DNA of 64,000 bases from Tindallia californiensis (GCF_900107405.1 NZ_FNPV01000004.1:62001-126000), one strand, 5' to 3'. Shown: positions 36,112 through 44,899, numbered from the stretch's first letter. The notes: generated from the sequence alone by a model not told the origin. Translations and numbers: made by a program.

Positions 36112-36807
36112 ATGCCTGCAGCCATCAAAACAGAAAACATATGCAAGACCTACCATTTGGGAAAGGTTCCGGTGGAGGTGCTAAAAGAAATCAATGTAAC
36201 GATCGAACAGGGAGAATTTGTCACCATTATGGGACCCTCCGGCTCTGGAAAAAGCACATTATTATACCTAATGGGGGGACTGGATCAGCCAACGGAAGGA
36301 AAAATATATCTAGGAGATACAGAACTTTCCGGGTTGACAGATAAAGAGCAAAGCATCATGCGAAGAAGACAAGTAGGGTTTGTTTTTCAGTTCTATAATC
36401 TGGTTCCAAATCTGACAGTGGAAGATAATATTATGCTGCCGGTATTGCTGGACGGTAAAAAGACCAAGCATTACTGTGAATCATTACAGGAAATTATTCA
36501 GATTGTTGAGTTGGAAGATCGGCGAAAGCATACCCCAAGAGAATTGTCCGGAGGGCAACAGCAACGGGTGGCTATTGCTCGGGCATTGATTAATGAACCG
36601 GATATTATTCTGGCGGACGAACCTACCGGGAATTTGGACAGCCGGACAACAGAAGAGGTTATGCAGTTGTTGCGGAGAATTAACAAGGAAAAGAAAAAAA
36701 CCGTAGTACAGGTAAGTCATTCTTTGGAAACAGCCGAGTATGGCAATCGAATTATTCGGGTGAGGGATGGAAAGGTGTGGGCTGAAGGTGATAAGGATAG
36801 ACAATAA
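36112..36807 (+). CDS. ABC transporter ATPase (MacB/LolD type)
   Basis: A 231-residue ATPase with Walker A GPSGSGKST, signature [14 protein letters not shown], Walker [14 protein letters not shown] and switch QVSHSLE, where the usual THD is SHS. AAAGGAG lies eight bases before ATG 36112. It powers the upstream permease and overlaps the adaptor gene downstream. Confidence 0.93.
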   Translation: MPAAIKTENICKTYHLGKVPVEVLKEINVTIEQGEFVTIMGPSGSGKSTLLYLMGGLDQPTEGKIYLGDTELSGLTDKEQSIMRRRQVGFVFQFYNLVPNLTVEDNIMLPVLLDGKKTKHYCESLQEIIQIVELEDRRKHTPRELSGGQQQRVAIARALINEPDIILADEPTGNLDSRTTEEVMQLLRRINKEKKKTVVQVSHSLETAEYGNRIIRVRDGKVWAEGDKDRQ

Positions 36808-37813
36808 GGGGAAAATACTGAAAAAAATCATGATAGGCGGTGTCGTGTTATTTCTTATAACTGTATTGGTGGCTTGTTCCAATGAAAATCAGCCACCTGA
36901 AGAACCGGAAAAAATAGATCTGACAAAGGAAGACAATCGTCAAATCGAAGCCTTTGGAAAGGTAAAGGTTCCAGAACCTGTCAGATTAAGCCTGAAAAAC
37001 CCGGGTAGAATCGAAAAAGTATTGGTTCAGGAAGGGCAAATAGTAGAAGAAGGTGAGACAATAATAATACTGGATTTATCGGAGCAACGACAGCGTATGG
37101 AAGAAATAGCAGAAGAAATAGCTGTTATCAGAGCTGAAATGGAAGCTAGGCGCCGGCATTTAAGTCAAGAAACAATGGTGATTGGACAGGAACTGGAATA
37201 CGCAGAAAATCGGATGTGGCAGGTTTTACGGGAGATGGAGCGTTATCAGACTCTTTATAACGCAGGTGTCATTCCGAAGGAGACTTTAGAGGAAAAAGAA
37301 ATGAAAACAGAAGAAAAACAGCAACAGGTTCGTAGTTTGGAGTTAAGCCTGGAGCTGAAAGAAGATGCGTATCAGCTTAAAGTGTATCGACAAAGAATTC
37401 AAGAATTGGAAGCCAGAAAACAAGGACTGAAAAATCAAATGGAGATACATTACCTAAATGGCGATAAATTGATTAATGTTTTTGAAAAATCGGTTGTAAA
37501 AGATATCAATAGAATGGCAGGTGACAGTATCGAAGCGGGTGAAGGCATCGGAAAACTGTTGCCACTGGACCGCCTGGAGGTAGAAGCGGACGTGCTAGAA
37601 GAGTTCATCCGTGATGTTCAGATTGGCTCTGGAGTAACGTTCATACCCGTGGCAGACCGCTCCAGAACCTATCATGGGAAAGTGACTTTTATTGCTGGTA
37701 CGGCTGTTGTCCGTAACAACGAAACCGTTATACCTATTCGCGTGTCTATTGATAATGCAGACGATTTTCTAAAGCCGGAGTTTAATGTGGATTTATATAT
37801 TGATGTTGAGTGA
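36788..37813 (+). CDS. HlyD/MFP-like lipoprotein adaptor
   Basis: About 341 residues. A lipobox (ITVLVAC) follows a basic N terminus; then a split lipoyl-like domain (RIEKVLVQEGQIVEEGETI), a long coiled coil (residues about 100-220, rich in E, R, Q), and a beta-barrel. It would bridge the permease to the outside, as MacA-type adaptors do in tripartite pumps, here without an outer membrane. The start is uncertain: GTG at 36788 or ATG at 36767, both within the end of the ATPase gene. Confidence 0.8.
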   Translation: MIRIDNKGKILKKIMIGGVVLFLITVLVACSNENQPPEEPEKIDLTKEDNRQIEAFGKVKVPEPVRLSLKNPGRIEKVLVQEGQIVEEGETIIILDLSEQRQRMEEIAEEIAVIRAEMEARRRHLSQETMVIGQELEYAENRMWQVLREMERYQTLYNAGVIPKETLEEKEMKTEEKQQQVRSLELSLELKEDAYQLKVYRQRIQELEARKQGLKNQMEIHYLNGDKLINVFEKSVVKDINRMAGDSIEAGEGIGKLLPLDRLEVEADVLEEFIRDVQIGSGVTFIPVADRSRTYHGKVTFIAGTAVVRNNETVIPIRVSIDNADDFLKPEFNVDLYIDVE

Positions 37814-37928
37814 GGGAATTTCATATTTCACCTTTTGATTATGAAAAAAGTTGTTTAGTTAGTAAGGTTTTTAGTAATGTGAAATTTACTCGTTCAACTG
37901 AAAGAGAGATGAAATGGAGGAAGTAATC

Positions 37929-38351
37929 GTGTCGAAAAAGAAGAAAAGAAATTGGAAGAAAAGGATGCTGATGCTTAGTGGGATATTTGTATGTGCGATG
38001 CTTATAGCTAGTCTCATATGGGGAAAGCAGCTCATTGAATTAATGGAATATAGAAACGAAGTAGATGCCATACAGTTATTAGGTATTCAGCTGGATGCTG
38101 TGGAGGACGGAATTTATTATGGAGAGAAAGATGCTTTGATGGTGAAAGCAGAAGTGATGGTGAAAGTAGAAGGGCAAAAGATTCGTGACATCACATTGGA
38201 GCATACCCATGGAAGAGGGGAAGCGGCAGAAGTCTTAGCAGATAAAGTGATAGAAAAACAAGATACAGCAATCGACACAATCTCTGGAGCAACAGCAAGT
38301 AGTAAGGTTATTCTGAAATCCATCGAAAATGCTTTGATGGTGAATAAGTAA
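37929..38351 (+). CDS. Membrane-anchored FMN-binding domain protein
   Basis: A 140-residue protein: basic N terminus, one helix (LSGIFVCAMLIASLIW), then an FMN_bind domain outside the membrane, ending with DTISGATASSKVI. The SGAT threonine is where ApbE attaches FMN covalently in this family (NqrC, RnfG and small redox proteins). GTG at 37929 follows GGAGG. It is the last gene after the permease, ATPase and adaptor; the intergenic gap is 115 bases. May be part of extracytoplasmic electron transfer rather than of the transporter. Confidence 0.85.
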   Translation: MSKKKKRNWKKRMLMLSGIFVCAMLIASLIWGKQLIELMEYRNEVDAIQLLGIQLDAVEDGIYYGEKDALMVKAEVMVKVEGQKIRDITLEHTHGRGEAAEVLADKVIEKQDTAIDTISGATASSKVILKSIENALMVNK

Positions 38352-38454
38352 CTAAAAAGAACGATACGCTTACAGGCAGAAATTCATCTTTTTAACCTCT
38401 CTCGTACAGTACACTCTTTTACCCTTAATGACTATTACTTAATTCTAAAGTATC

Positions 38455-38488
38455 AATGACAAAGGCGTTTCGTGCCTTTGTCATTTTT
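38455..38488 (+). terminator. Terminator after the FMN-binding protein gene
   Basis: AATGACAAAGGC (38455-38466) pairs with GCCTTTGTCATT (38474-38485), followed by TTT. Sequence from 38352 to this point holds no gene that I can see. Confidence 0.9.
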
Positions 38489-38562
38489 ATCTTAGCACAC
38501 CTGAAAAGCCTGGTGTAATCCTGGAGGGTTTCAGTGAAAAATAGAAAAAAACCGGAAAGTTA

Positions 38563-38590
38563 TTGACATATGTCTAATAAGGCGTATAAT
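38563..38590 (+). promoter_or_regulatory. Promoter of the NifX/Mrp operon
   Basis: TTGACA (38563-38568), 16 bases, TATAAT (38585-38590), both consensus. Confidence 0.85.
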
Positions 38591-38613
38591 GAAATTATAG
38601 ATGACATATGTCA
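38564..38613. promoter_or_regulatory. Pair of identical palindromic operators
   Basis: GACATATGTC occurs at 38565-38574, on the -35, and again at 38603-38612, just past the start site, as TGACATATGTCA. Centres are 38 bases apart. Two copies bracketing the core promoter point to repression by a dimeric regulator, perhaps through a loop. The operon itself encodes two candidates, the DUF134 protein and the Fur-family protein. Confidence 0.7.
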
Positions 38614-38668
38614 ATTATGAAATCGCCTCACCAAAAGTTAGAGGTATTGATCAAAGGAGGAATGAAAA

Positions 38669-38968
38669 ATGCCAGGAAGAGATGGAACAGGCCCAATAGG
38701 AAGAGGAGAAGCTACTGGTAGAGGAATGGGATTTTGTATGACGCCGGGAAGATGGAGTGGTTGCAGAAGGCCCCGACGCGGATATGGGCGTGGCATTAGA
38801 GCAGGGGCTAAATTAGGATTTGGACGTGGTGAGGAGTTTTGCCGCCCGATCCTTACAGAAGCAGAAGAAAAAGAATGGTTGAAACGGGAAAAAGAAATGC
38901 TAAAAGAAGAGCTTAAATCTATCGAACAGACTCTTGGAGGTCAGTTTGACGAAATAGATGGAAAATAA
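38669..38968 (+). CDS. DUF5320 family protein
   Basis: A 99-residue basic protein beginning MPGRDGTGPIGRGEATGRG, the hallmark glycine/arginine-rich N terminus of DUF5320, followed by FCMTPGRWSGC and a C-terminal coiled coil (KEMLKEELKSIEQTL). The function is unknown; it regularly neighbours NifX-like and Mrp-like genes. AAAGGAGG lies before the ATG. First gene of the operon. Confidence 0.85.
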   Translation: MPGRDGTGPIGRGEATGRGMGFCMTPGRWSGCRRPRRGYGRGIRAGAKLGFGRGEEFCRPILTEAEEKEWLKREKEMLKEELKSIEQTLGGQFDEIDGK

Positions 38969-38989
38969 TTGATAAGAAGAGGTGAGGTT

Positions 38990-39355
38990 ATGCCCAGACC
39001 CCACAAGTGGAGAAAAGTTTGCGGACTGCCGGAAAGTGATTCCTTTGGTCCGCAGACCGACTCATTACGGTCAAAGAAAACAATTGTGATGTCAGTGGAA
39101 GAGTATGAAACTATTCGACTCATTGATGTGGAAGGATTAAATCAGGAAGCATGCGCGAAGCAAATGGATGTTGCCAGGACAACCGTGCAGAAGATCTATA
39201 ATGATGCCAGAAAAAAAGTGGGGGAAACCCTGGTTTATGGTTATAAGCTAAAAATAGAAGGTGGAAAATATCAGTTGTGCGAAGGGGTGGAAGCTTTAGC
39301 CGGTTGCGGTCGATGCCGTCGACGGAGGCATGGTAACAAAGAATCATTATTATAA
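38990..39355 (+). CDS. DUF134 family DNA-binding protein
   Basis: A 121-residue protein: [20 protein letters not shown], then a sigma-70 region 4-like helix-turn-helix ([20 protein letters not shown], then [16 protein letters not shown]), and a Cys-rich end ([20 protein letters not shown]) which may bind a metal or cluster. It probably regulates this operon. ATG at 38990 follows GAGGTGAGG; a TTG at 38969 is less likely. Confidence 0.88.
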   Translation: MPRPHKWRKVCGLPESDSFGPQTDSLRSKKTIVMSVEEYETIRLIDVEGLNQEACAKQMDVARTTVQKIYNDARKKVGETLVYGYKLKIEGGKYQLCEGVEALAGCGRCRRRRHGNKESLL

Positions 39356-39378
39356 CGAGAAAGGGCAGGTGGATAGAG

Positions 39379-39747
39379 ATGAAAATTGCCGTACCATCAG
39401 AACACCAGACATTGAATGCAGAGGTTTGTCCTTCTTTTGGAAGGGCTCCCTTTTATGTGATTTATGACAGCGAGAATAAAACAACGGATTATCTTCAGAA
39501 TACAGCGGCGGGAAGCCAGGGAGGCGCCGGGGTGCAGGCGGCTCAGTTCATCGTGGATCAACAGGTGGAAGCCATCATTACTCCGCGTTGCGGCAAAAAT
39601 GCGGCAGCTGTGGTGCAAGAAGCCGGGATAAAATTATATCGATCCATCAGCGGATCCATTGAAAACAATCTAAAAGCTTTTGAAGAACAGCGATTATCCT
39701 TACTGGAGGAAATACATGCCGGATTCCATCGTCATGGGGGACGATAA
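39379..39747 (+). CDS. NifX/NifB-like (dinitrogenase FeMo cofactor) domain protein
   Basis: A 122-residue protein of the Nitro_FeMo-Co family: MKIAVPSEHQTLNAEVCPSF at the N terminus and QAAQFIVDQQVEAIITPRCG in the middle, ending in a His tail (HAGFHRHGG). Related small proteins carry iron-sulfur or Mo-Cu-Fe-S clusters (NifX, NafY, the orange protein). There is no nitrogenase here, so it likely carries or senses a metal-sulfur cluster. Confidence 0.88.
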   Translation: MKIAVPSEHQTLNAEVCPSFGRAPFYVIYDSENKTTDYLQNTAAGSQGGAGVQAAQFIVDQQVEAIITPRCGKNAAAVVQEAGIKLYRSISGSIENNLKAFEEQRLSLLEEIHAGFHRHGGR

Positions 39748-39748
39748 A

Positions 39749-40603
39749 ATGAAAATCGCCGTTTTAAGCGGAAAAGGCGGAGCTGGAAAAACCCTGGTGG
39801 CCATAAATTTGGCTGTGACAGCAGAAAAAGGGATATATGCCGACTGTGATGTGGAAGAACCCAATGGGCACCTGTTTTTTAAGCCAAAAAAATGCGATTC
39901 GGAATCTGTGGAAGTAACCATTCCTGTCATCGATACTGAAAAATGTACCGCATGTCGTCAGTGTGTTGATTTTTGCCGATTTAATGCGTTGGCCATGATT
40001 GCCGGAAAGGTGATGCTTTTTGAAGAAATTTGCCATTCTTGCGGTGGTTGCCAGCTGGTGTGTCCGGAAAAAGCCATTCATGAAAGAAAACGAAGCATAG
40101 GGACGGTTCAGTCGGGTCATGATGGGGAAATAAAGGTGCTAACAGGAATTTTGAATACCGGGGAAGCAGCAGGCGTTCCCATCATCAAAGAAATTCTGAA
40201 AAAAATTCCTGCCAAAGGGAATGTCTTTATCGACTGTCCGCCAGGAAGTGCCTGCAGTGTAATGGAGAGCATCCAGGAAGCTGACTTTTGCCTGCTGGTG
40301 GCTGAACCTACTATATTTGGACGGGATAATCTTGCGATGATTCATGAACTGGTTACACTATTTGACAAGCCAGCCGGATTGCTTCTGAACAAGGTGACCG
40401 ATGGTGAAAATCCTTCTCAAATGTATGGCTTGGAACATCATTTACCGATCATGGGAAAAATCCCTTACGATCGTGAGCTTTCAACTGTTAATGCAGCTGG
40501 AAACATCGTATCTCGTGAAATATCCAAATACGAAGTGTTTTTCCGGGAACTGCTTCAGCGGATAGAAAAGGAGGCATCCCATGAAACAAGTACTGGTGCT
40601 TAG
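39749..40603 (+). CDS. MinD/ParA-like ATPase with 2[4Fe-4S] ferredoxin insert (copy 1)
   Basis: A 284-residue deviant-Walker ATPase: SGKGGAGKTLVAINLA at residues 7-22, ADCDVEEPNGHLFF, then an inserted ferredoxin domain with CTACRQCVDFCRFNAL and CHSCGGCQLVCPEKAI, then IDCPPGSACSVMESI. It couples ATP to cluster binding or transfer. ATG at 39749 is one base after the stop of the previous gene. The insert binds two [4Fe-4S] clusters. Same architecture as the next gene. Confidence 0.92.
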   Translation: MKIAVLSGKGGAGKTLVAINLAVTAEKGIYADCDVEEPNGHLFFKPKKCDSESVEVTIPVIDTEKCTACRQCVDFCRFNALAMIAGKVMLFEEICHSCGGCQLVCPEKAIHERKRSIGTVQSGHDGEIKVLTGILNTGEAAGVPIIKEILKKIPAKGNVFIDCPPGSACSVMESIQEADFCLLVAEPTIFGRDNLAMIHELVTLFDKPAGLLLNKVTDGENPSQMYGLEHHLPIMGKIPYDRELSTVNAAGNIVSREISKYEVFFRELLQRIEKEASHETSTGA

Positions 40604-41459
40604 TGGCAAAGGAGGAACCGGAAAAACCAGCATTGTGGCAGCGCTTATTCATTTGATGAAGGCGAAGGCTTACGCTGATTGTGACGTGGATGCACCGAAT
40701 CTTCATTTATTGATGAAGCCAGAGGATCAAGGAGATCGTAAAGATTTTTACGGCCTTCAAAAGGCGGTTATTCACCGGGAGAAATGTACGCAGTGTGATT
40801 CTTGTAGGCAACACTGCCGGTTTGAAGCAATTCGCAAATCATCGGACTATGTGGTGGATACATTTGCCTGTGAAGGTTGCGGGGTGTGCCAATGGATTTG
40901 CCCTTCGGACGCCATCACCATGGAGCCGGTAAAAGCCGGCGATCTGAAAAGACACTGGAAACCAACTCTTTTTTCAACGGCGCAGCTTCGAATGGGAAGC
41001 GGAAACTCCGGTTTATTGGTAACAGAAGTGAAAAAACGCATGAAAGAAGGAACAGAAATGCTTTCAGAAAAGGTTCCTATCACCCTGATCGATGGTTCCC
41101 CAGGAATTGGTTGTCCTGTAATTGCTTCCATTACCGGTGTCGATCTGGTGTTGATTGTAGCAGAACCGTCTGTTTCAGGGATCAGTGATATGAAGCGTGT
41201 GATAGAGACAGCCATGGGCTTGAATGCGCAATTGGCTGTCTGTATCAATCAGTGGGATAACAGTCCGGAGCATTCACAAGAGATAAGGGATTTTTGTGAT
41301 GAACATCGCGTACCCTTGTTGGGAGAAGTTCCCTATGATCCGACAGTGGTTGATTTGGTTAATCGAGGCCTAAGCATGGCAGAGGAAGATGGTGCCGCAG
41401 GGAAAGCTGTGGAGGCGATACATGAAAAATTGATGCAAATAATAAGCTTTGAAAAGTGA
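40581..41459 (+). CDS. MinD/ParA-like ATPase with 2[4Fe-4S] ferredoxin insert (copy 2)
   Basis: A 292-residue paralogue of the preceding gene: SGKGGTGKTSIVAALI, ADCDVDAPNLHLLM, ferredoxin insert CTQCDSCRQHCRFEAI and CEGCGVCQWICPSDAI, then DGSPGIGCPVIASI. It overlaps the end of copy 1 by 23 bases. Paired enzymes of this kind are known from orange-protein clusters in sulfate reducers, where they help build a metal cluster; the equivalent role here is inference. Confidence 0.92.
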   Translation: MKQVLVLSGKGGTGKTSIVAALIHLMKAKAYADCDVDAPNLHLLMKPEDQGDRKDFYGLQKAVIHREKCTQCDSCRQHCRFEAIRKSSDYVVDTFACEGCGVCQWICPSDAITMEPVKAGDLKRHWKPTLFSTAQLRMGSGNSGLLVTEVKKRMKEGTEMLSEKVPITLIDGSPGIGCPVIASITGVDLVLIVAEPSVSGISDMKRVIETAMGLNAQLAVCINQWDNSPEHSQEIRDFCDEHRVPLLGEVPYDPTVVDLVNRGLSMAEEDGAAGKAVEAIHEKLMQIISFEK

Positions 41460-41473
41460 CAGGAGGCATAAAG

Positions 41474-42301
41474 ATGAGCAAGTCAAAAGAAGAAAAAGAA
41501 GCTATTGATTTTACTGAAACGTTAATGGATTTTACAGCAAAGCTTAATGAAAAGAGTAAGATTAAAAAAGTGATCGGAGTAGTGAGTGGGAAAGGAGGGG
41601 TTGGAAAATCATTAGTGACGTCTATGCTGGCATCAGAAATGAGTAGACGTGGATATCAAACAGGGATCATGGATGCTGACATCACAGGCCCCTCTATTCC
41701 TAAATCCTTTGGAATAAAAAAGAAAGCTTTTGCCACAGAGGCTGGTATGATGCCGGTTGAAACAAAAGGAGGCATTAAAGTAATGTCCATCAACCTCTTA
41801 CTTCAACAAGACACTGATCCGGTGGTGTGGCGTGGTCCACTAGTAGGTGGAACGGTTAAACAGTTTTGGACAGATGTTGTCTGGGGGGACTTAGATTATT
41901 TATTTATTGACATGCCGCCTGGAACGGGAGATGTTCCTTTGACTGTCTTTCAATCAATTCAGGTTGATGGAATTGTGATCATTACTTCACCGCAGGAATT
42001 GGTTTCGTTGATTGTTTCAAAAGCGGTGAAAATGGCACGTACAATGAATATTCCAATTCTTGGCGTAATAGAAAATATGGCTTACTATCAGTGCCATGAG
42101 TGCGGTACACGGCACACTATTTTTGGCGAAAGTCATATTGATACGGTTGCTAAAGAATATGGGCTTGAGCTATTAGCGCGAATACCAATTAATACGGAAA
42201 TAGCGGAAGGATGCGATTCTGGAAACATTGAAACAATAGAAACGGATTATTTCCACAGGACGATTTCTAAAATTGAAAACAGAAAGGAGCCAATAGCATG
42301 A
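41474..42301 (+). CDS. Mrp/NBP35-family iron-sulfur carrier ATPase
   Basis: A 275-residue P-loop ATPase that carries [4Fe-4S] clusters to target proteins. GVVSGKGGVGKSLVTSMLA is the Walker motif, DADITGPSIPKSFG and DMPPGTGDVPLT are the family motifs, and CHEC near residue 209 is the cluster-binding CxxC pair. ATG 41474 follows AGGAGG. Overlaps the next gene (ATGA). Confidence 0.93.
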   Translation: MSKSKEEKEAIDFTETLMDFTAKLNEKSKIKKVIGVVSGKGGVGKSLVTSMLASEMSRRGYQTGIMDADITGPSIPKSFGIKKKAFATEAGMMPVETKGGIKVMSINLLLQQDTDPVVWRGPLVGGTVKQFWTDVVWGDLDYLFIDMPPGTGDVPLTVFQSIQVDGIVIITSPQELVSLIVSKAVKMARTMNIPILGVIENMAYYQCHECGTRHTIFGESHIDTVAKEYGLELLARIPINTEIAEGCDSGNIETIETDYFHRTISKIENRKEPIA

Positions 42302-42657
42302 GAATAGCCGTTGCAAGTGATGGGAAATTGGTATCAGGTCATTTCGGACACTGTGAAGGGTTTCATATTTTTGAAACAGATGGTAAAAAAATTTTAGAAG
42401 GAAAAATGATCCCGAATCCTGGGCATCGTCCTGGATTTTTGCCAAAATACTTGAATGAACTGGATATTAACGTTGTTATCTCCGGAGGTATGGGAGGCGG
42501 AGCTATCGATATTTTTCAGGAAAAAGGGATTCAGGTTGTAACGGGAGCAACAGGAGAAGCATTGCGTGCGGCTGAGAAATTTCTGGAAGGTTCTCTGGAC
42601 CCGGGCATTTCTGTTTGCCAGCAGCATCAGCATCATGACGAATGTGGAGGTCATTAA
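42298..42657 (+). CDS. NifX-like domain protein with His-rich tail
   Basis: A 119-residue second Nitro_FeMo-Co family protein: MRIAVASDGKLVSGHFGHCE, then GGMGGGAIDIFQEKGIQVV, with a C-terminal metal-binding tail CQQHQHHDECGGH. Translationally coupled to the Mrp-like gene. Possible cluster carrier or Mo/Ni/Zn buffer. Confidence 0.9.
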   Translation: MRIAVASDGKLVSGHFGHCEGFHIFETDGKKILEGKMIPNPGHRPGFLPKYLNELDINVVISGGMGGGAIDIFQEKGIQVVTGATGEALRAAEKFLEGSLDPGISVCQQHQHHDECGGH

Positions 42658-42683
42658 TTCAGCTGTTACTGGGAGGTGAAGCC

Positions 42684-43166
42684 TTGTCTTTTGAAGTGGA
42701 AGAAAAAGTAGATGAAATCAAATCGCTATTAAAAAAGAAGGGCTATAAAAATACGATAACCAGAGAAGAAGTGATCCGGGTATTTGTGGAGGTCCAGGAA
42801 CATTTGAAGCCGGAAGAAGTTTATCAACGGATTAAAGGAGAAGGGGTAAGCCTCCCAACCGTGTATCGATGTGTTGAACTGCTCAAAAAAACGGGTGTCA
42901 TCAAAGAAATACACATAAAAGACGGGCGTTTCTATGAGTTGCATATGTTTAGCAAAAAAAAGCTGCACATTCATTTTCAGTGTCATCAATGCCAAAAAAT
43001 AAAAGAGTATGATGATCGATATATTTTCAAAGAAATACTACGACAAAAGGAGCATATTGAAGAAAATTATCAGGATATTATTAACGATATCACCATTATT
43101 ACGAAGGGAACTTGCAAAGAGTGTAATGATAAGCATAATATTTTGCCAACACAAATGAGTATGTGA
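42684..43166 (+). CDS. Fur-family transcriptional regulator
   Basis: A 160-residue winged-helix regulator: ITREEVIRVFVEVQEHLKPEEVYQRI, GVSLPTVYRCVELLKKTGVIKE, then the dimer domain with HIHFQCHQCQKIKEYDD and CKEC, the two CxxC pairs that hold structural zinc. The start is TTG 42684, eight bases after GGGAGG. It differs from PerR/Zur in the metal-site residues, so the sensed signal is unknown. It may bind the GACATATGTC pair at the head of the operon. Confidence 0.88.
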   Translation: MSFEVEEKVDEIKSLLKKKGYKNTITREEVIRVFVEVQEHLKPEEVYQRIKGEGVSLPTVYRCVELLKKTGVIKEIHIKDGRFYELHMFSKKKLHIHFQCHQCQKIKEYDDRYIFKEILRQKEHIEENYQDIINDITIITKGTCKECNDKHNILPTQMSM

Positions 43167-43226
43167 TATAATAAGCCGATAATTCTGAAAGCATTCCTGT
43201 TGGATGTTTTGAAAGGGATGAGGCGG

Positions 43227-44003
43227 TTGGACAACGTGGTGAAAGTTAAAGGGGTCAAGATTGGTGAAGGTGCTCCCAAAATTTGTGTTCCCATGGTAGG
43301 GATGCATGAAGAGGAATTGTTGGAAGAGGCAAAAATGATTAAAGGGCTGCCTTGTGACTTAGTAGAATGGAGGGCAGACTTTTTTCAGCAAGTTATGGAC
43401 CTGGAACGAGTGAAGATAACCTTAGAGAGCATTAGGGGAATACTACCGGAGCTTCCGATTATTTTTACTTTTCGGAACAAGCGTGAAGGCGGTCATCAAG
43501 AAATAACATCTTACTACTACCAAAAGCTGAACGAAACCGTGATGGAAGCCGGCCAAGTGGATCTGGTGGATGTGGAACTGTTCAGTGATGCAGAGCTGGT
43601 TGAAAATCTGGTGAAGGCAGGGAAAAGAAACAAAGTAGCTCTTATTATTTCCAATCACGATTTTCAAAAAACGCCACCGGTAGAAGAAATGACCCGTCGA
43701 ATGCTGAAAGCAATAGATGCAGGTGGTGACATTGCCAAAATAGCTGTTATGCCGGCATGTGCTGCGGATGTGCTGGCGTTGCAGGAGGCAACCAGACAAA
43801 TGAAAGAAGACTATGGGAAGGGCCCGCTTATCACAATGGCGATGGGAGGACTTGGTTTGATTACCAGACTTTCTGGAGAAACCTTTGGGTCTGCCTTAAC
43901 CTTTGGTGCTGCTAATCAAACATCTGCTCCGGGACAAATTGCCGTTAAAGAACTACGGCCAATTATTGAGCTACTGCATGATAAAATGAAAAAAAGCGAA
44001 TGA
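43227..44003 (+). CDS. aroD: Type I 3-dehydroquinate dehydratase
   Basis: A 258-residue Schiff-base enzyme of the shikimate pathway. GEGAPKICVPMVG, the DLVEWRADFF strand, IFTFRNKREGG, the catalytic His in LIISNHDFQKTPP and the Schiff-base Lys in DIAKIAVMP are all present, plus TRLSGETFGSALTFG near the end. TTG at 43227 aligns with the usual protein start; other starts at 43200 or 43218 are possible. No other aro gene lies nearby. Confidence 0.93.
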   Translation: MDNVVKVKGVKIGEGAPKICVPMVGMHEEELLEEAKMIKGLPCDLVEWRADFFQQVMDLERVKITLESIRGILPELPIIFTFRNKREGGHQEITSYYYQKLNETVMEAGQVDLVDVELFSDAELVENLVKAGKRNKVALIISNHDFQKTPPVEEMTRRMLKAIDAGGDIAKIAVMPACAADVLALQEATRQMKEDYGKGPLITMAMGGLGLITRLSGETFGSALTFGAANQTSAPGQIAVKELRPIIELLHDKMKKSE

Positions 44004-44013
44004 TTTTCCTTGG

Positions 44014-44050
44014 AAAAGCCTGAAAAGCTGGAGAAGCTCTCGGGTTTTTC
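44014..44050 (+). terminator. Terminator after aroD
   Basis: AAGCCTGA (44017-44024) pairs with TCTCGGGTTTTT through an AGCT/AGCT inner stem; five T follow. Confidence 0.7.
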
Positions 44051-44187
44051 TGCTTTCATAAGCAGTTTTTTAGTTTCGGTTGGATTTTAAGAGGTAAGAA
44101 GACGTTTTGGGGTAAATATGATATGAAATAGGAGATTGGGATAGCTATTTGTTTAAAATGCTTTTTCTGATGGAAAGGATTAGGTAA

Positions 44188-44898
44188 ATGGCAGAGCAGA
44201 AAAAAAGATTTCTAAGAATTTTCAGGTGGTCTTATGCCCTTTTAGGAGCATTGACGTTGCTTCTAAGTTATCTTTTTATGATGAATGGGGTGCATCATCA
44301 ATATGGACCTGTAAAAGCTTTTGTGCATGTTTTTCGACTTTTTACGAATCAAAGTAATTTATTGGTTGTTTTGTGGGCCTTTTTAGAGTTAAAGAGGACA
44401 AATCAGAAAAAAGAGTTGGAGTTTTCTTATATGCCTGGAACATTTCGGGGTGGCTTAGTTGTGTATATTTTTATGACCTTTTTAGTGTATCATCTTTTTC
44501 TTAGAAATACGTATACAGTTACAGGGCCAAGTGTTATCATTAATGGTGTTACGCATTATATCATTCCGGCAGCCTATATATTGGACTGGTATTTAACGGA
44601 AAAACGACAAATCTATCGATTTACCCATATTTTCTTTTGGATGCTTTACCCTCTGGGCTATTTGGTGATAGGCATTTCCTATGGAAAGATCACAGGAAGC
44701 TTTCCTTATGAATATCTTAACTGGCATTTAGAAGGATTAAGCTATATAATAGGTTATGGGACAATAATCATAATGTGTTTTATTGCTGTCAGTATCCTGT
44801 GTGTATGCATAAATCGACAAACCTTGTTTAAGAGGAAAAATGTGAAGAGCAGGAACTTGATATCTCCTCAAAAGGAAGGCAAGCAAAGGGGCAATTAG
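44188..44898 (+). CDS. Pr6Pr-family six-helix membrane protein
   Basis: A 236-residue integral membrane protein with six or seven helices. The RLFTNQSNLLVVLWA and GVTHYIIPAAYILDWYL motifs are typical of the Pr6Pr family, whose function is unknown. The response-regulator gene starts one base after its stop region, which suggests co-expression. Confidence 0.78.
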   Translation: MAEQKKRFLRIFRWSYALLGALTLLLSYLFMMNGVHHQYGPVKAFVHVFRLFTNQSNLLVVLWAFLELKRTNQKKELEFSYMPGTFRGGLVVYIFMTFLVYHLFLRNTYTVTGPSVIINGVTHYIIPAAYILDWYLTEKRQIYRFTHIFFWMLYPLGYLVIGISYGKITGSFPYEYLNWHLEGLSYIIGYGTIIIMCFIAVSILCVCINRQTLFKRKNVKSRNLISPQKEGKQRGN

Positions 44899-44899
44899 G

